The translations under genes and the position numbers were made by a program. From an uncultured Dorea sp. (GTDB lineage Bacteria; Bacillota; Clostridia; Lachnospirales; Lachnospiraceae): DNA of 54,732 nt. Numbering within the stretch: position 1 is the stretch's first letter; every line of letters begins with the position of its first letter. The stretch is taken from assembly GCA_947652615.1 (NCBI GenBank), contig CANTDX010000020.1:1-54732 (forward strand). Reading direction: 5' to 3'. Positions 52,844 through 54,732 of the stretch are shown piece after piece. The notes beneath the pieces were generated by a model that worked only from the letters and a program-made list of their open reading frames with translations, made no database searches and was not told where the DNA came from.

Positions 52844-54604
52844 CTATTTCACCGTAGACTCCTCCGTCGGGGTGGCAGGATACAGGCTTTGATCGAAGAT
52901 ATGGCTGTTCCTGTGATTCTTGGAATACTTAAGGATCTGTGCGTCCGTCTTCATGAAGAAATCGTCGCCGCCTCCCATACGCGGAGTCGCGTCGAAATGG
53001 TACCAGCCGTCGCCGCAGTCGATCAGGCTCCAGTAATGGCTAGAATGACTGGTATCACTCTTGACAACATCCAGGTTCGGAATGCCCGCCTGTGTCAGCA
53101 GCGCCTTTGCCGTAGCGAAGAAGACGAAGCAATCTCCGCTCTTCTCCGTGAATCCCTGATGGGCTCCGTTCGTCCAGCTGTCCTTCTCGGATTTGTTGAC
53201 ATAACCGATATTCATTCTCGCCCATTCATAGATCGCCTTAGCCTTCTCCTTCTTTGTCATGCCCTTCTTCGTGATTTCTTTCAGGACTTCGTCTGCCTCT
53301 TCTAAGACCTCCTCCGGCGTTACATAGTTCTGCGGTTTCTCCTTAATGGTGATCACAGTCGACGCCTCTGCCTTATTCCCGGCCCGGTCGACGGCTGTAT
53401 AGAATACGTCGTAAGTACCCGCCGTCTTCGTGTCTACCTTGCTGTTATCGACGGTTACGTCCATATCACGCACACAATTATCCGTTACCGTGATCGTAGA
53501 CTTATAAGAGATCGGTTCGCCGATGAACCCGGTCAGCGGCGCTACGCCGTCGATAACGGGCGCTTCTTTATCTATGATAACTTCGATATCCGCCTCTACT
53601 TCCGCGGTGTTGCCGCCTTCATCCGTCAGAATGACAACCGCAGATGTGCTGCCCTTTTTCGACAGATCAGGCTTCTTCTTGAAGGAGCATTTGACATCGG
53701 TGGCGTCTTCGATATTGTCAACCAGCTCCTTTGCTTTGAGCTTCCCGTCAACGTCGATAACGGCTGGCACAGGGTCCGCCTTCGGAGCTTTCGTATCTTC
53801 AACGATCAGCCGTGATTTCCGCTTCTTCCCTTTGACCTCTAATACAATCTCTTGTTCGCCTACATGATCGAGCCTGACCTTAGAGATATCTGTTACAAAT
53901 TCGCCTTTTACTTTCTCCTTTTTCAGGAAATCCTTCACATCCAGTTCTGTTCCGGCCTCCACCCTGACCTTACGCCGGACGGGACTCCCAAAAAACAAAA
54001 GGCGGAACAGGGAGATAACGATAAAAAGAGCGGTGAGCATACATGCCAGCCGTACCGAGAGCGCTATGATCAGGCGCTTTCTGCGTCTGCGGCGCTTCTC
54101 CTCACGGATCCTTCTGTGTCTGCGCGCCTCCCGGCGCCTTTGAAGCTCTTCACCGTCAGGTTCCGGCCGCCGGGCTGCCCGCTCATGATTCCCTTCTTCC
54201 TGTTGCGGTACTTCCTGTGTTTCCTGCACCCGTCCATACCTTGGATACGGATAGGCCGAAGCTCGCTGCCTATCGGAATAATCTGCATGCCAGCGCGGCT
54301 GTCTAAGCTGCTGGGAACTATAATCATGATATCTGTAACTCTGCGGGCTGTAATTATCATATACCGCCGTCTGCCGGGCGTCCTGATACTCTGCGCCATA
54401 ATCCTCGTACTGCTCCTGATAATACTCGGGCTGATAATCGGCGGCTTCTTCCTGATAAGCAGCATACTCCGGCTGATAATCGGCAGCTTCTTCCTGATAA
54501 GCAGCATACTCTGGCTGTTCCGGGGAAACCTCAGAATAGCCGTCAAATTCCTCGGAATAACCTGTACTGGTGTAGTACCTACCCCTCTTTCTATATGTAC
54601 CCAT
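52844..54604 (-). CDS. Membrane-anchored transglutaminase-like protein with Ig-like domains
   Basis: The 586-residue protein has a Tyr/Gln/Glu-rich cytoplasmic N-terminus (~1-130) with a 14-residue tandem repeat (AAYQEEAADYQPEY), a very basic stretch (RREARRHRRIREEKRRRRRKR), one membrane helix (~182-205), bacterial Ig-like segments (~220-425) and a transglutaminase-like domain (~440-570) with the triad Cys in SGDCFVFF, His in SSHYWSLI and Asp in HFDATP. Relatives cleave or cross-link peptide or amide bonds at the cell surface. It is the first gene of the operon, 23 bp before the racemase start. Confidence 0.85.
   Translation of the reverse strand: MGTYRKRGRYYTSTGYSEEFDGYSEVSPEQPEYAAYQEEAADYQPEYAAYQEEAADYQPEYYQEQYEDYGAEYQDARQTAVYDNYSPQSYRYHDYSSQQLRQPRWHADYSDRQRASAYPYPRYGRVQETQEVPQQEEGNHERAARRPEPDGEELQRRREARRHRRIREEKRRRRRKRLIIALSVRLACMLTALFIVISLFRLLFFGSPVRRKVRVEAGTELDVKDFLKKEKVKGEFVTDISKVRLDHVGEQEIVLEVKGKKRKSRLIVEDTKAPKADPVPAVIDVDGKLKAKELVDNIEDATDVKCSFKKKPDLSKKGSTSAVVILTDEGGNTAEVEADIEVIIDKEAPVIDGVAPLTGFIGEPISYKSTITVTDNCVRDMDVTVDNSKVDTKTAGTYDVFYTAVDRAGNKAEASTVITIKEKPQNYVTPEEVLEEADEVLKEITKKGMTKKEKAKAIYEWARMNIGYVNKSEKDSWTNGAHQGFTEKSGDCFVFFATAKALLTQAGIPNLDVVKSDTSHSSHYWSLIDCGDGWYHFDATPRMGGGDDFFMKTDAQILKYSKNHRNSHIFDQSLYPATPTEESTVK
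54431..54514 (-). repeat. 42-bp tandem repeat, two copies, in the transglutaminase-like gene
   Basis: Units 54431-54472 and 54473-54514 differ at only two positions and encode AAYQEEAADYQPEY-type blocks. Being in frame, copy change would lengthen or shorten the cytoplasmic tail by 14 residues. Confidence 0.85.
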
Positions 54605-54677
54605 GCTCTCATACCTTTTTTACAGCTAAAAATGTAACATTCTATCATATAACCTTGTCCATTTTTCCCGGCGCGCC

Positions 54678-54732
<55 letters not shown>

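Overview
The window looks like the end of a draft contig from a motile, low-to-mid GC Gram-positive anaerobe, most plausibly a member of the Lachnospiraceae (Clostridia). This rests on the flagellar gene order, FliY/CheC/CheD/CheV chemotaxis proteins, strong AGGAGG-type ribosome binding sites, SPKTG-type surface anchoring, Rpn-type nuclease repeats and AbiE genes. The last ~55 bases are a poly-G run, almost certainly a sequencing artefact at the contig edge; the other edge lies inside a repeat.

Layout. 1-4300: a decaying array of PD-(D/E)XK (Rpn/PDDEXK_2) genes, one intact and three remnants separated by near-identical spacers, then a small MITE-like element and a frameshifted AAA-ATPase/nuclease gene. 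4350-33890: one very long minus-strand flagellar/chemotaxis operon, read from a sigma-A-like promoter near 33870 to a strong terminator at 4355. In transcription order: flgB, fliE, fliF, fliG, fliH, fliI, fliJ, fliK, flgD, TIGR02530-type gene, flgE, (large inverted-repeat element), flbD, motA, motB, fliM, cheY, flgC, fliY, fliO, fliP, fliQ, fliR, flhB, flhA, sigma-28, two rod/hook-type genes, cheC, cheD, cheV, an EAL-HDOD gene, a SprA-like metalloprotease-motif gene and an MCP. It encodes the basal body, export gate, motor, hook and part of the chemotaxis adaptation system. cheA, cheW, cheB, cheR, flhF, flhG, fliL, flagellin and late-hook genes are not in the window.

34000-41800: a lytic transglycosylase and a divergent MCP, a probable small RNA whose sequence is duplicated in the MCP 3' region, an AbiEi/AbiEii toxin-antitoxin pair, tRNA-Cys and tRNA-Glu, a PepP-type aminopeptidase, a KilA-N protein and tRNA-Lys. 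41900-47600: a DUF2325 coiled-coil protein, a small membrane protein, a large SPKTG surface protein and a lipoprotein.

47600-54604: a six-gene, minus-strand operon: membrane-anchored transglutaminase-like protein, Asp/Glu-type racemase, amino-acid adenylating ligase, carrier protein, MBOAT acyltransferase and SGNH-like protein. The last four parallel DltA-DltC-DltB-DltD, but the racemase, altered catalytic or pocket residues and the transglutaminase-like partner suggest that something other than D-alanine may be put on an envelope polymer. This is the strongest candidate in the window for an undescribed system.
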